38,153 nt of DNA from Pseudomonadota bacterium (GTDB lineage: Bacteria > Desulfobacterota > Desulfobulbia > Desulfobulbales > JAHJIY01). The stretch spans positions 1-38,153 of the forward strand of contig JAHJIY010000076.1 in the NCBI GenBank assembly GCA_018823175.1, in the 5' to 3' direction. The notes under the pieces are model-generated. The model worked only from the letters and a program-made list of their open reading frames with translations, was not told the origin of the DNA and did not search any database. The translations under genes and the position numbers were made by a program. Of this stretch, positions 8,254 to 17,357 are shown piece by piece (positions within the stretch are counted from its first letter, which is position 1; every line of letters begins with the position of its first letter).

Positions 8254-10248
8254 ATGAGTAACGATGAAAAGAAAATTACGAGTTTATCAACAGAACACAG
8301 AGTATTCGATCCTCCTGAAACAGGGAAAGAACAGGCCTTTGTAAAAAGTTTGACCGAGTATGAGGCGCAATACAAGCGCTCGATGGATGATCCGGAAGGT
8401 TATTGGGGTGATCGCGCCAAGGAATTAATCACCTGGGACAAGAAGTGGGACAAGGTTCTTGATGCCGACATGCATAAGCCGGAGATCAACTGGTTTGTAA
8501 ACGGCAAGCTAAATATATCAGCCAATTGTCTCGACCGCCATCTGACCGATGGTCGCAGAAACAAGGCGGCCATCATCTGGCAGGGGGAGCCGGACGAGGA
8601 CGTCAAGGTATACACTTACCAGATGTTACACACCGAAGTATGTCGATTCGCCAACGTCCTTAAAAAACAAGGAGTTAAGCGCGGCGACCGGGTCGCAGTC
8701 TATCTGCCGATGATCCCGGAACTGGCCATTACCCTGCTCGCCTGTACCAGAATCGGCGCCAGCCACAGTGTGGTGTTCGCCGGATTCTCCGCCCAGGCCT
8801 TAAAAAGTCGGATCCAGGATTGTGAAGCAAAGGTCCTGGTCACCGCCGACGCGGTTTTACGGGCCGGAAAAACTATCCCTCTGAAACCTAATGTCGATAA
8901 TGCCCTGACCGATTGCCCGTCGATCGAAAAATGTCTGGTCGTCAAAAGAGGCGGCAATGAAATAAAGATGCAGGATGGCCGCGACCTTTGGTGGCACGAC
9001 GAAATGACCGCCGACGGCATCAACGCCGAATGCAAGCCGGAGAGCATGGACTCCGAAGACATGGCTTTCATCTTATACACCAGCGGCTCCACCGGCACCC
9101 CGAAAGGTGTGGTCCACACCACCGGCGGCTACCTGACCTATGCGGCCCATACCTGCCAGATGGTTTTCGACCTCAAAGACAACGATGTCTACTGGTGTAC
9201 CGCCGATATCGGCTGGATCACCGGCCACACCTATATCCTGTACGGACCACTGGCCCTGGGTGCCACCTCGATCATGTTCGAGGGTGTTCCCTCTTATCCG
9301 GACTCGGCCCGTTTCTGGCAGATCTGCGAAAAATTCAAGGTCAATATCTTCTATACGGCGCCTACTGTTATCCGGGCCCTGATGCGGGACGGGGTCGGAC
9401 CGACCCAGCGCTACGACCTATCCTCTCTGCGGATTCTTGGGTCGGTTGGTGAACCGATCAACCCCGAAGCCTGGATGTGGTACCACGAGAATATCGGCAA
9501 AAACAAATTACCGATCGTTGATACCTGGTGGCAGACTGAAACCGGTGGCATCATGATTTCAGCCCTGCCTTACGCTACCCCGCTCAAGCCAGGGTCAGCC
9601 ACCCGTCCGCTGCCCGGAATCGATGCCGCCGTAGTTAACGATGCGGGTCAACCCGCCGCAATAAACGAAGGTGGCCGGTTGATCATCAAAAAACCATGGC
9701 CCGGCATGCTGCGCGGTGTTTACAAAAATCCGGGCCGGTTCAAAAAAACCTATTTTGAAAAATTCCCCGGCATCTACGATCCTGAAGACGGAGCCAGGGT
9801 AGACGAAGATGGATACTTCTGGATCATGGGCCGCCTGGATGATGTAATCAATGTGTCCGGCCACCGGTTAGGTACGGCAGAAATAGAATCCGCCCTGGTA
9901 GCCCATCCCGATGTAGCGGAAGCTGCGGTAGTTGGCGCGCCCCATAAAATCAAAGGCCAGACTATTTACTCTTTCGTCACGGTTAAGGCCGGAATTGAGG
10001 TCAACGATGAGTTACGGGCCGCCTTGAAAAAACATGTCCGGGCAGAAATCGGGCCGATCGCGACGCCAGAGTTCATTCAATTCTCCGATGGACTGCCCAA
10101 GACAAGAAGCGGCAAAATCATGCGCCGAATCTTAAGAAAAATCGCCGCTGGTCAGACCGAAGAGCACGATTTCGGTGACACTTCTACCCTGGCAGATCCT
10201 TCCGTGGTAGAGAGTCTGGTAGCCGGCAGCAAGAAGTTTATTAAATAA
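8254..10248 (+). CDS. acs: Acetyl-CoA synthetase (AMP-forming)
   Basis: Converts acetate, ATP and CoA to acetyl-CoA, AMP and PPi in the cytoplasm. At 664 residues it has full family length (about 650). Visible are the N-terminal extension with YWGDRAKELITW, the P-loop-like YTSGSTGTPKG at about 275-285, the acyl-adenylate region VDTWWQTETGG, the hinge GRLDDVINVSGHRLGTAEIE, and the C-terminal PKTRSGKIMRR. The catalytic Lys in the last motif is near residue 621 and is the residue acetylated by Pat-type enzymes in other bacteria. The start is fixed by a strong AAGGAGG 6-7 bases before the ATG. It is monocistronic, closed by terminators at 10295 and 10411, and divergent from the sensor/symporter genes. 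Confidence 0.97.
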   Translation: MSNDEKKITSLSTEHRVFDPPETGKEQAFVKSLTEYEAQYKRSMDDPEGYWGDRAKELITWDKKWDKVLDADMHKPEINWFVNGKLNISANCLDRHLTDGRRNKAAIIWQGEPDEDVKVYTYQMLHTEVCRFANVLKKQGVKRGDRVAVYLPMIPELAITLLACTRIGASHSVVFAGFSAQALKSRIQDCEAKVLVTADAVLRAGKTIPLKPNVDNALTDCPSIEKCLVVKRGGNEIKMQDGRDLWWHDEMTADGINAECKPESMDSEDMAFILYTSGSTGTPKGVVHTTGGYLTYAAHTCQMVFDLKDNDVYWCTADIGWITGHTYILYGPLALGATSIMFEGVPSYPDSARFWQICEKFKVNIFYTAPTVIRALMRDGVGPTQRYDLSSLRILGSVGEPINPEAWMWYHENIGKNKLPIVDTWWQTETGGIMISALPYATPLKPGSATRPLPGIDAAVVNDAGQPAAINEGGRLIIKKPWPGMLRGVYKNPGRFKKTYFEKFPGIYDPEDGARVDEDGYFWIMGRLDDVINVSGHRLGTAEIESALVAHPDVAEAAVVGAPHKIKGQTIYSFVTVKAGIEVNDELRAALKKHVRAEIGPIATPEFIQFSDGLPKTRSGKIMRRILRKIAAGQTEEHDFGDTSTLADPSVVESLVAGSKKFIK

Positions 10249-10294
10249 TCATCTCGACCCGGATTCACAGACAACCCGGTATAGGTTTGAATAT

Positions 10295-10352
10295 GAAAGT
10301 GACAGGTGATAAGTTTTCCCTTAGTTCACCCGTCACTTTCATTTCTTATTTT
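10295..10352 (+). terminator. Rho-independent terminator after acs
   Basis: Left arm 10295-10309 pairs with 10326-10340 (GAAAGTGAC...GGTGA with TCACC...GTCACTTTC, one internal mismatch). It is followed by a T-rich tract (ATTTCTTATTTTT). Confidence 0.85.
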
Positions 10353-10410
10353 TACTGCTCGCGCAAATAGATGTAAGTTTAAGCGAAAATAATTTAATTT
10401 TGCACATCAA

Positions 10411-10451
10411 AAACGGGCAAAGAGCATCTGTTCTTTGCCCGTTTTTTGTTT
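10411..10451 (+). terminator. Second Rho-independent terminator after acs
   Basis: A perfect 11-bp stem (ACGGGCAAAGA at 10413-10423 with TCTTTGCCCGT at 10432-10442) and 8-base loop are followed by TTTTTTGTTT. It is a strong tandem terminator insulating the next gene. Confidence 0.92.
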
Positions 10452-10513
10452 ATTAATAAATAAATTGTTTTGCATGCTCCTGACCGAAAAACCTATGATA
10501 TAATAAAAAGCTA

Positions 10514-10669
10514 TTAACTGCCGGGAAGGCATGACAAAACTAAACAATTCCCCTTAGACACAATTGAAACTCCCCGCCATAAATAGCAAACGACAGAAGA
10601 ATGAACCACAGGAAAGCTCCGGACTCAAGAATGTTGTCATCAGATTCACGCGCTAAATCCGGCAGTTAA
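10514..10669. repeat. Intergenic block bounded by an 11-bp inverted repeat; contains decayed Rep3 copy d
   Basis: TTAACTGCCGG (10514-10524) and CCGGCAGTTAA (10659-10669) are perfect inverted copies 134 bp apart. Between them, 10563-10650 resembles the element at 31737-31832: TTGAAACT..., AATAGCAAAC, and CAGATTCA near the end. It looks like a degenerate non-coding mobile palindrome. I see no gene in 10249-10740; the remainder is the two terminators and AT-rich DNA. Confidence 0.5.
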
Positions 10670-10740
10670 CTGAATGAAACACATTTCGTTTTACATGTTA
10701 AATAAATACTTGTGAAAACAAGAACGGAGATCCGGCCCAA

Positions 10741-11532
10741 ATGGTGGACAGCGAAAAGAAAAAAATCCTCATTATAGAGCCATCAACCTTTTTCGAAAAA
10801 GTACTAGAATCAAATCTCAGCACAGACCAATTCATCATCGCAACGGAAAAAGATATTGGCCGGGCCTTACTCAAAGTGGTGCGCTGGCACCCGGATCTGG
10901 TTATCACCGGCATCGAAGTCGGAACAATCAGCGGATTTGATCTGTGTTTGCTGCTGAAAATGATGCCTGATTTTGCCGGCTTACCGATCATCCTGATAAG
11001 TTCCTACGATGACCAACTCATCCACCAGAAGGCGGCAGATGCCGGCGCTGATTACTATGTGATCAAAAACAACGAAGCGGTGGAAAATATAAAAGCGGTT
11101 CTCGCCAATTTATTTTTCCCGGAAAAGCAAGCGGCGAAATCCCCCAAAAGCAAGGAGATCGAAAGTATCCTCCTGGTCGACGATTCGCTCACCATGCGGA
11201 AAGTCATCAGGAATATCCTTTTAGGCGTAGGCATCCAGAAAGTAATAGAGGCAAAAAATGGCCAGGACGGCCTCGACCAACTGGCGGCCCACCAGGTTGA
11301 CATGGTGATCTCGGACTGGGCCATGCCGCTAATGAACGGGGTGGAAATGATCAAGAATATCCGCTTAAACCCCAATTACCAAAATCTGCCGATTATCATG
11401 GTCTCAGCCGAAGTACAAGAAGAGATTGAAAAGGCGATGCATTGCGGAATAAACGGTTATCTCCGAAAGCCCTTTAACGCCTTGGACATGAAACAGCTCA
11501 TCGCCAAATTCTCAACCCCGGCCGCAGAATAA
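10741..11532 (+). CDS. Tandem-receiver response regulator (degenerate REC plus canonical CheY-like REC)
   Basis: 263 residues and two receiver domains, with no output domain. The second (about 142-260) is canonical, with Asp147/Asp148, phospho-acceptor Asp192 in VISDWAMP, and Lys243 in LRKP. The first (about 8-128) has lost the chemistry. The acidic pair is replaced (IIEPS), and the acceptor position reads VITGIEV, with Gly57 where Asp belongs. Lys109 remains. The first domain is therefore probably a pseudo-receiver for dimerisation or protein binding. A CheX-like phosphatase gene follows 51 bases downstream, so the pair likely forms a phosphorylation/dephosphorylation switch in a chemotaxis-like or pilus-related pathway. 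GGAG sits 11 bases before the ATG, a rather long spacing. Confidence 0.9.
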   Translation: MVDSEKKKILIIEPSTFFEKVLESNLSTDQFIIATEKDIGRALLKVVRWHPDLVITGIEVGTISGFDLCLLLKMMPDFAGLPIILISSYDDQLIHQKAADAGADYYVIKNNEAVENIKAVLANLFFPEKQAAKSPKSKEIESILLVDDSLTMRKVIRNILLGVGIQKVIEAKNGQDGLDQLAAHQVDMVISDWAMPLMNGVEMIKNIRLNPNYQNLPIIMVSAEVQEEIEKAMHCGINGYLRKPFNALDMKQLIAKFSTPAAE

Positions 11533-11583
11533 ATGCCCTATGCAAAAACTGATATTGAACAACTATAAACTTCATAAAAACCA

Positions 11584-12054
11584 ATGAAAGCAGAATACCT
11601 GAACCCATTTTTAGAGGCCACAAAAGATGTCATTGAAACAATGGCCAAAATACCGGTCCGCCCCAAGACTCTGCGCCTCAAGGCAGAGAAAAAAACCTAC
11701 GGCGCGATCACCGGAATTATCGGCATAACTTCCCCACATTTAAACGGCAGCATGGTGATCAGCTTTTCGGAATTATGCATTTTAAAAATTGTCGCTAACA
11801 TGACAAGCACTTACGAAAAAATCAAAATTGACTCAGAGGTGGTGGATGCGGTTGGTGAACTTACCAACATGATTTGCGGGGGGGCAAAAAACCGCCTGGC
11901 CAAAATGGACATGAAATTCGATCTTGCACTGCCGACCGTACTGGTCGGGAAAAACATGCAAATCTCTTACCTGCCGAATACGCCGATCATCGTGATTCCC
12001 TTTATGACCGAAGGCGGGGAATTTGTGGTGGAAGCAAATCTTCAGATGAAATGA
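11584..12054 (+). CDS. CheX-like phosphatase/chemotaxis protein
   Basis: 156 residues of the CheX/CheC-type fold. The signature helix ELTNMICGGAKNRL (92-105) carries Glu92 and Asn95, matching the E-x2-N pair that dephosphorylates CheY-P in CheX. A second Asn lies at 103. The likely target is Asp192 of the preceding response regulator, which shares the transcript. No recognisable SD precedes the ATG, suggesting dependence on translation of the upstream gene or a weak RBS. Related proteins are often annotated only as 'chemotaxis protein CheX'; enzymatic activity is inferred from the motif. Confidence 0.82.
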   Translation: MKAEYLNPFLEATKDVIETMAKIPVRPKTLRLKAEKKTYGAITGIIGITSPHLNGSMVISFSELCILKIVANMTSTYEKIKIDSEVVDAVGELTNMICGGAKNRLAKMDMKFDLALPTVLVGKNMQISYLPNTPIIVIPFMTEGGEFVVEANLQMK

Positions 12055-12078
12055 AAAAACAGGGAATACTCCCCTACA

Positions 12079-13134
12079 TCACTCCTCAAAACGAGCCGCG
12101 AGTTCGGTAACGGCCATAGCATAACGGTTGGAATGGTTCCACTTGGTGATGGCCTGGAAATTTGGATACCCGGCCACATAACGCATTCCACCATTTTCAA
12201 GCTCCAGTCCGACAATGATTACCTCCCCATCGGCCGGAACCGGCTCCATGACAACCCCTTGCGCTTCCTTAACTTCCTGCCAGGGGACAAGCCCCTTCCT
12301 TCCTTTCTCATAAGCCGCAGTCAACTTCTCACTTTTAAGTTTATTGCCGATCTCCCGGTAAATTGGTGATTCAAAAGTCCATTTATAACGATGCAGATAA
12401 TTAGCAATACTTGCCAGGATATCGGGGACCGAACTCCACACATCACGCTTGCCGTCGCCGTCAAAATCAACCGAATACTCTCTGAAACTGGAAGGAATAA
12501 ACTGAGTCTGACCAAAAGCTCCGCCGTATGAACCGGTGATCGCCAGGGGATCTACGTTGTTCTCCCGGCAAAGCAGGAGAAAATGAACCAATTGACCGCG
12601 ATAAAATTTACTGCGCCGCGGATAGGCGTCAAACATGGTATTTAAGGTCTGAAACATATTAAAAGACCCCTTATGCCTCCCGTACTGGGTTTCGATCCCC
12701 CAGATGGCGACAACAATCTCGCGTTCAACCCCAAATTCTGCTTCAACCTTATCAAGAATTTTTTTATATTTTTTTATATTCTCCCGCCCCTCCTGGATAA
12801 CTTTGGAAGTAATAAATCTGGGATAATATTCATACCAGGGTTTTGCCTCCCACTGCATATCCATCAACTCCAGAACCCGTCGCTTGACAGTCAGGCCGGC
12901 AAATAGCTTTTCAAGTTCCTTTCGACTGAAATTATGCTCAACCTGCAGCTCCTTGAAAAGTGCTGCATAACTTGGGCTGGACAGATCAATCAACTGTCCG
13001 TCCTTAACCAGATCCGCGGCTTTCGGATCCTCTGAATCACTGGCAAAAACTGGCATGACAAAGCAAAAAAGCAGCAAGGTGAATAGAAAATCAACCGGCA
13101 AAAACCGTCTTCCTAGCAAACTGGAGATCAACAT
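12079..13134 (-). CDS. mltB: Membrane-bound lytic murein transglycosylase B
   Basis: A 351-residue SLT-type transglycosylase that cuts peptidoglycan glycan strands in the periplasm. A hydrophobic N-terminal segment (about 11-31, ending PVFAS) looks like a cleavable signal without lipobox. The catalytic Glu148 sits in VAIWGIETQYG, and the family run GAFGQTQFIPSSF and VDFDGDGKRDVW follow. The ATG overlaps the stop of the upstream DHH gene by one base (TAATG), indicating translational coupling. It converges with the CheX-like gene, leaving 24 bases between them. Confidence 0.94.
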   Translation of the reverse strand: MLISSLLGRRFLPVDFLFTLLLFCFVMPVFASDSEDPKAADLVKDGQLIDLSSPSYAALFKELQVEHNFSRKELEKLFAGLTVKRRVLELMDMQWEAKPWYEYYPRFITSKVIQEGRENIKKYKKILDKVEAEFGVEREIVVAIWGIETQYGRHKGSFNMFQTLNTMFDAYPRRSKFYRGQLVHFLLLCRENNVDPLAITGSYGGAFGQTQFIPSSFREYSVDFDGDGKRDVWSSVPDILASIANYLHRYKWTFESPIYREIGNKLKSEKLTAAYEKGRKGLVPWQEVKEAQGVVMEPVPADGEVIIVGLELENGGMRYVAGYPNFQAITKWNHSNRYAMAVTELAARFEE

Positions 13135-14093
13135 TATTTAAAAGCCTCTTCAAAAGAATTCAGGAAATCAGGCAATTGATGGCCGGGCAGAGCATTAATC
13201 CCGGCGGCCGCAGCCCGACCTCCTCCGGTCGGAAAAGAGCGACAAAGGGTATCCGCCCCTGTTTTATTTTTCAGTGGGGCCCGGATGCTTACCGTAAAAG
13301 TTCCATCCGGGTTATCAATAATCAAGGCATGGGCCAGATCCTGTCTTTCCCTGGCCACTTGATTGGCAAAAACCCCCATAACCCGCCGGGACCAGGGTTC
13401 ACCAGGAAAGCGAAAAACACGACCCGTCAAAAATTGTTTGAAAGGCGCCCGATCCACGGCCCGCGCCATGTCTTCGATGAAACCTTTCCGCAAGCGATCA
13501 AGCTGCTCGGATTGATCATAAAAATCAAAAGGATCGACAAAGGGCTTAATGGCATTATACATATTTTGGGGTGTAAAATAAAGGTCATCCACCGTTTTAC
13601 CATACCCGTTATAATTAAGTAATTCACCAATCTCCCGAAGCTGCGCCAGTTTTTCTTCCGTCAAAGCAAGAGGTTGGGCGGCCTTCACCGCAACACCATG
13701 CAAATTATCCCCATAGGCGGCGGCCACGGCCCAACCCCTGAACCTGCCGGCCAGCAAACGATCGACAATCAACGCGGTGCAGAGATCGGGACTAGGATCG
13801 ATATGAGCTTCCAGATTAGAGCTCTTCGGAATCTCCCCTGGGAAATGATGGTCCACGTAAAAGATCTTGCAGCTTTCAAGTAAAGAATATAGATCGTCCC
13901 GATTGGAATCAAGAGAGATATCCAGAACCGTTATCTCGGCATTACGCACCCCGTGCAATTTCTTCAGCAACCTGACATCCCTTTTAACTCCGGTGACAAG
14001 TTCGGCTGCCGGTCGCGGCTCAGCCAATCTTAACTGATGCAAAGCGCAAATCCCGTCTGCATCGCCATTAAAAACATCGTATTGTTTTCTCAA
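13134..14093 (-). CDS. DHH-family phosphoesterase
   Basis: 319 residues. The N-terminal DHH domain shows FNGDADGICALHQL (about 8-21), a metal-binding LDISLDSN stretch, and the DHH motif itself in YVDHHFPGE (about 79-87). The C-terminus, with a glycine-rich FPTGGGRAAAAGIN, resembles the DHHA1 nucleic-acid or nucleotide binding region. Members include exopolyphosphatases, nanoRNases and cyclic-dinucleotide phosphodiesterases, and the substrate cannot be told here. The start appears to be TTG at 14093 with GGGG 7 bases upstream; no better ATG is available. It is translationally coupled to mltB downstream. Confidence 0.85.
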   Translation of the reverse strand: MRKQYDVFNGDADGICALHQLRLAEPRPAAELVTGVKRDVRLLKKLHGVRNAEITVLDISLDSNRDDLYSLLESCKIFYVDHHFPGEIPKSSNLEAHIDPSPDLCTALIVDRLLAGRFRGWAVAAAYGDNLHGVAVKAAQPLALTEEKLAQLREIGELLNYNGYGKTVDDLYFTPQNMYNAIKPFVDPFDFYDQSEQLDRLRKGFIEDMARAVDRAPFKQFLTGRVFRFPGEPWSRRVMGVFANQVARERQDLAHALIIDNPDGTFTVSIRAPLKNKTGADTLCRSFPTGGGRAAAAGINALPGHQLPDFLNSFEEAFK

Positions 14094-14462
14094 TTCACAT
14101 CCCCACTCAAGGTATCCAATAAAAAGGCAGAATAGCCCAGATTTAGACGAAAAGCACCCTGTTTAAACAGTTCAACCGATAGATTATGCTTAGCCAAAAA
14201 TTAACTCCAGAAAGACGTACCGTCAACTTTCAGCAATTCGCCTTTTGCTGAAAAAAATACACCAGAACAACAAATTGACTAAAGAACCGATATCCAATGG
14301 CGCTACTGACAAATCATGAATTTACAAACAGGCAATTGATTGATAAAAAACTCGCCTTAACTTCCAGATTTTAGTATTATTTTGCATGTTATAGGGCTTA
14401 AAATCCATGCTGCGAAAAGAAGATCATCTTTCCTCAATGCAAACTCCCCAAAGGCGATTTTA
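14094..14462. other. Divergent intergenic spacer upstream of the gsp operon
   Basis: 369 bases without a supportable gene. The region is AT-rich toward gspE and contains the perfect palindrome CTGTTTAAACAG (14159-14170). I could not place a convincing promoter, although the gsp promoter must lie here. Confidence 0.5.
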
Positions 14463-16142
14463 ATGAATCAACTAGTTTATTTCGGCAAGGAAGAAAGAAT
14501 CGGCGAGATGCTGGTCAACAACGGCAAAATTGAGCAGAATCAGCTTGATCGTGCCCTTTCACACCAGGCAACAGTCCACAGCCGAATCGGCGAAATCCTC
14601 ATAACCCTGGGTTTTGTCGGCGAAGACGACCTGATGGAAATCCTGGCTGAACAACTTTCCATAGAAATATACACCCCGAAAAAAGGTGACGAATTTATCC
14701 CTCTTGTAATATCAAAACCCTTCTTGCGCCAGCACCCCATGGCCGCAATCAAGCGAGACGGGCAGCAAATTCTACTAATCAGCAACCCGCTGGACGGCGA
14801 GGTCATCGCCGCCGCCGAGGTTCTGATCAGCAACCCTTTCGATATCCAGATCGTTTCCGAGTCCGAGATAAAAAAAATAGCGCAGGAACACTATGGCCTG
14901 ACCTTTCAAGACTTGAACGAGAGCGATCTGCTCATCGATGAATCAGACATCGACAAATTAAAGGATATGGCCTCCGAAGCGCCGGTCATCAAGTATGTTA
15001 ACGCCATAATCGACACGGCCGTTACCCGGCGGGCCAGCGATATCCACATAGAGCCCTTTGACGATGGTCTGCTTATCCGCTTCCGGGTTGACGGCATCCT
15101 GCAGGATTACGAAATGCCCCCTCCTTCTATGCAGGCCGCGATAATCTCCAGAACCAAACTGCTGGCCGCCCTTGATATCGCCGAAAGACGACTGCCCCAA
15201 GACGGTAAAATCTCCATGCGCATCTCCGGTAAAGAGATCGACCTGCGGGTTTCGACCATGCCGACGATTTACGGGGAAGGAGTGGTGATCCGTATTCTTG
15301 AAAAAGGGTCTGTGGTGCTAGACCTGAACCGGTTGGGAATGTCCCCTGAGACCGAAGCAAGGTTTCGCAAACTTATCACCATGCCGGACGGTATTATCCT
15401 GGTAACCGGCCCCACCGGCAGCGGCAAAACCACAACCCTTTATTGTGCCCTGAACCACATAAATTCAGGCAGCAACAAGATTATCACCATTGAAGACCCG
15501 GTCGAATATCAGTTACACGGCATCAACCAGATCCAGGTTCGTCCCGAGATCAACCTGACCTTTGCCAAAGGCCTGCGCTCCATTGTCCGCCAGGACCCGG
15601 ATATTATCATGGTCGGCGAAATCAGGGATCTGGAAACCGCTGAGATAGCCGTGCAGTCATCGCTCACCGGTCATCTGGTTTTCAGTACCCTGCACACCAA
15701 CGATGCAATTTCCGCCGTCATCCGGATGGCGGACATCGGGGTTGAGCGCTTCCTGCTTGTCTCCTCCCTGCGCGGCATCATGGCCCAACGACTGGTCCGT
15801 CAGATTTGTCCGTATTGCAAAGAAAGAAAAGGCTTGGTCTCGGAGGCCTTAGGCACCCCTCCTTTTGGCGAAGATTTCTATCATTACGAAGGCAAGGGTT
15901 GTGAACATTGCTCCAGCAATGGCTATTCCGGCCGGATCGCCTTGTTTGAATTCCTGGTGATCGACGATGAACTCGCCCGGGGCATCTCCCAGGGTCTTGA
16001 CCTGGTCAGCTTGAAGGCTATTGCCGAAAAACAAGGCTTCAAACCCCTGTTCAAAGACGGGATAGATAAAGTAAAGGCCGGCATTACCACGCTGGCTGAA
16101 GTGATCAGGGTCAGCGGAGGCAGCGACATTGAGTCTTTATAG
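14463..16142 (+). CDS. gspE: Type II secretion ATPase GspE
   Basis: The cytoplasmic hexameric ATPase that drives pseudopilus assembly. From the ATG at 14463 the protein has 559 residues. It has an N-terminal MshEN/GspE_N domain (LVNNGKIEQNQLDRAL), Walker A GPTGSGKT at about 316-323, an Asp box TIEDPVEYQL, Walker B DIIMVGEIRD, and a zinc finger CPYC...CEHC near the C-terminus. The zinc finger is typical of GspE/PilB and absent from PilT. I chose 14463 because the protein then begins MNQLVYFGKEERIG as usual. An upstream in-frame ATG at 14382 adds 27 residues that look random. First gene of a ten-gene operon. Confidence 0.95.
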   Translation: MNQLVYFGKEERIGEMLVNNGKIEQNQLDRALSHQATVHSRIGEILITLGFVGEDDLMEILAEQLSIEIYTPKKGDEFIPLVISKPFLRQHPMAAIKRDGQQILLISNPLDGEVIAAAEVLISNPFDIQIVSESEIKKIAQEHYGLTFQDLNESDLLIDESDIDKLKDMASEAPVIKYVNAIIDTAVTRRASDIHIEPFDDGLLIRFRVDGILQDYEMPPPSMQAAIISRTKLLAALDIAERRLPQDGKISMRISGKEIDLRVSTMPTIYGEGVVIRILEKGSVVLDLNRLGMSPETEARFRKLITMPDGIILVTGPTGSGKTTTLYCALNHINSGSNKIITIEDPVEYQLHGINQIQVRPEINLTFAKGLRSIVRQDPDIIMVGEIRDLETAEIAVQSSLTGHLVFSTLHTNDAISAVIRMADIGVERFLLVSSLRGIMAQRLVRQICPYCKERKGLVSEALGTPPFGEDFYHYEGKGCEHCSSNGYSGRIALFEFLVIDDELARGISQGLDLVSLKAIAEKQGFKPLFKDGIDKVKAGITTLAEVIRVSGGSDIESL

Positions 16143-17343
16143 TTACTCCGCCCTTGATGGAGAAGATAACCTTAAAAGCGGCATCCTGGAAGGTGACGAC
16201 AAAGATGCCGTGGCCAATAGACTTATGCAGTCCGGTCTGCGTCCTTTGGAGATCAACCCATCCAAAGGCGAGAAGACCTCTTTCTCCTTTAACTCGTGGC
16301 AGCGGGACAAAGTCAGCCCCAAGGATATAGATTTTTTCACGAAACAGATTTCATTGTTACTGGGAGCCGGCCTCTCTCTTGATGCCGCCTTGCGAGTCAT
16401 TAATCAGCACAGCCACAAACCGTCTCTCCGGGAATTCACCCTTCAGATTGGCCGGAAACTCAAGGAAGGCCTTTCTTTTTCTCAGGCCCTGGCCGATTAC
16501 CCTAAGCATTTCTCCTCGATGTACGTCAACATCGCCCGGGCCGGAGAAGAAGGCGGCATCCTGCCCGCCATGCTAACCAGAATCTCGGATTACCAGGCAA
16601 CTTTCCAGGAACTTCGCCAATACGTCATCTCCGCTTCTGTTTATCCTCTGTTCCTGCTGGCAATCGGCATTATCGCCGTCATTGTTTTAATTACCGTGAT
16701 CTTACCCCGTTTTGAGATTCTTTTTGAGGGGATGGGTCAACAACTCCCCCTCCATGTCCAATTTTTAATGAATAGCGCCAAGGTCATCGGCAATCACCTT
16801 TTTTTATTTTTCGGCACCATTATCGCAGTTCCCACCGCAATCGTCTATTATCTGCAGACCAACCAGGGGAAAATTTTCCTCGACCAGCAACTTATAAAAA
16901 CGCCTTTTATCTCGGGCTTCATCAGAGACCTTGAAACAACAAGAATATTCAGAACCCTTGAGGTCCTGGTCAACAACGGCGTCCACCTGGCCACCGCCTT
17001 GAAAATCGGCAGTGGCGTTGCCGGCAACCAGGCATATAAAGATCTCTTGAATAAAGCCAGTAAAGCCCTGAAAGAAGGCCAACAAGTCGGGCAAAAACTG
17101 AAAGGCACCGGCCTGTTGCCGGATCTGGCCGCCGACCTGTTGTCAATCGGGGAGGAATCAGGCCAGGTCGGATTAGTTTGCGGACAGATCGCCAACCATT
17201 ACGAGGATGCCCTGCGCCTTAAAATAAAAAGGGCGATTGCCCTGATTGAACCTTTGTTCATCCTCGCCATCGCACTGATCGCCGGGTACATCGTAATCTC
17301 AATGCTTTCGGTCATTCTCAGCATCAATGATATTGCCGGGTAG
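16129..17343 (+). CDS. gspF: Type II secretion inner-membrane platform protein GspF
   Basis: 404 residues with two repeated T2SSF domains. The first includes FFTKQISLLLGAGLSLDAAL and the second ETTRIFRTLEVLVNNGVHLATAL. Three membrane segments are visible at about 170-190, 222-244 and 373-395. It couples GspE to the pseudopilus. Translation starts at a TTG (16129) preceded by GGAGG, and the gene overlaps the end of gspE by 14 bases, so initiation is likely coupled. Confidence 0.95.
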   Translation: MSLYSYSALDGEDNLKSGILEGDDKDAVANRLMQSGLRPLEINPSKGEKTSFSFNSWQRDKVSPKDIDFFTKQISLLLGAGLSLDAALRVINQHSHKPSLREFTLQIGRKLKEGLSFSQALADYPKHFSSMYVNIARAGEEGGILPAMLTRISDYQATFQELRQYVISASVYPLFLLAIGIIAVIVLITVILPRFEILFEGMGQQLPLHVQFLMNSAKVIGNHLFLFFGTIIAVPTAIVYYLQTNQGKIFLDQQLIKTPFISGFIRDLETTRIFRTLEVLVNNGVHLATALKIGSGVAGNQAYKDLLNKASKALKEGQQVGQKLKGTGLLPDLAADLLSIGEESGQVGLVCGQIANHYEDALRLKIKRAIALIEPLFILAIALIAGYIVISMLSVILSINDIAG

Positions 17344-17357
17344 CCCTAAAAATCTTC

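Noticed and set aside
8988..9452. Frame of 154 codons inside acs
   Set aside because: It is an overlapping same-strand frame within a conserved enzyme gene; the Arg/His/Pro-rich translation is typical of a GC-driven shadow frame.
14382..14462. Upstream in-frame start for gspE
   Set aside because: The extra 27 residues do not resemble GspE N-termini, and the ATG at 14463 gives the usual beginning.
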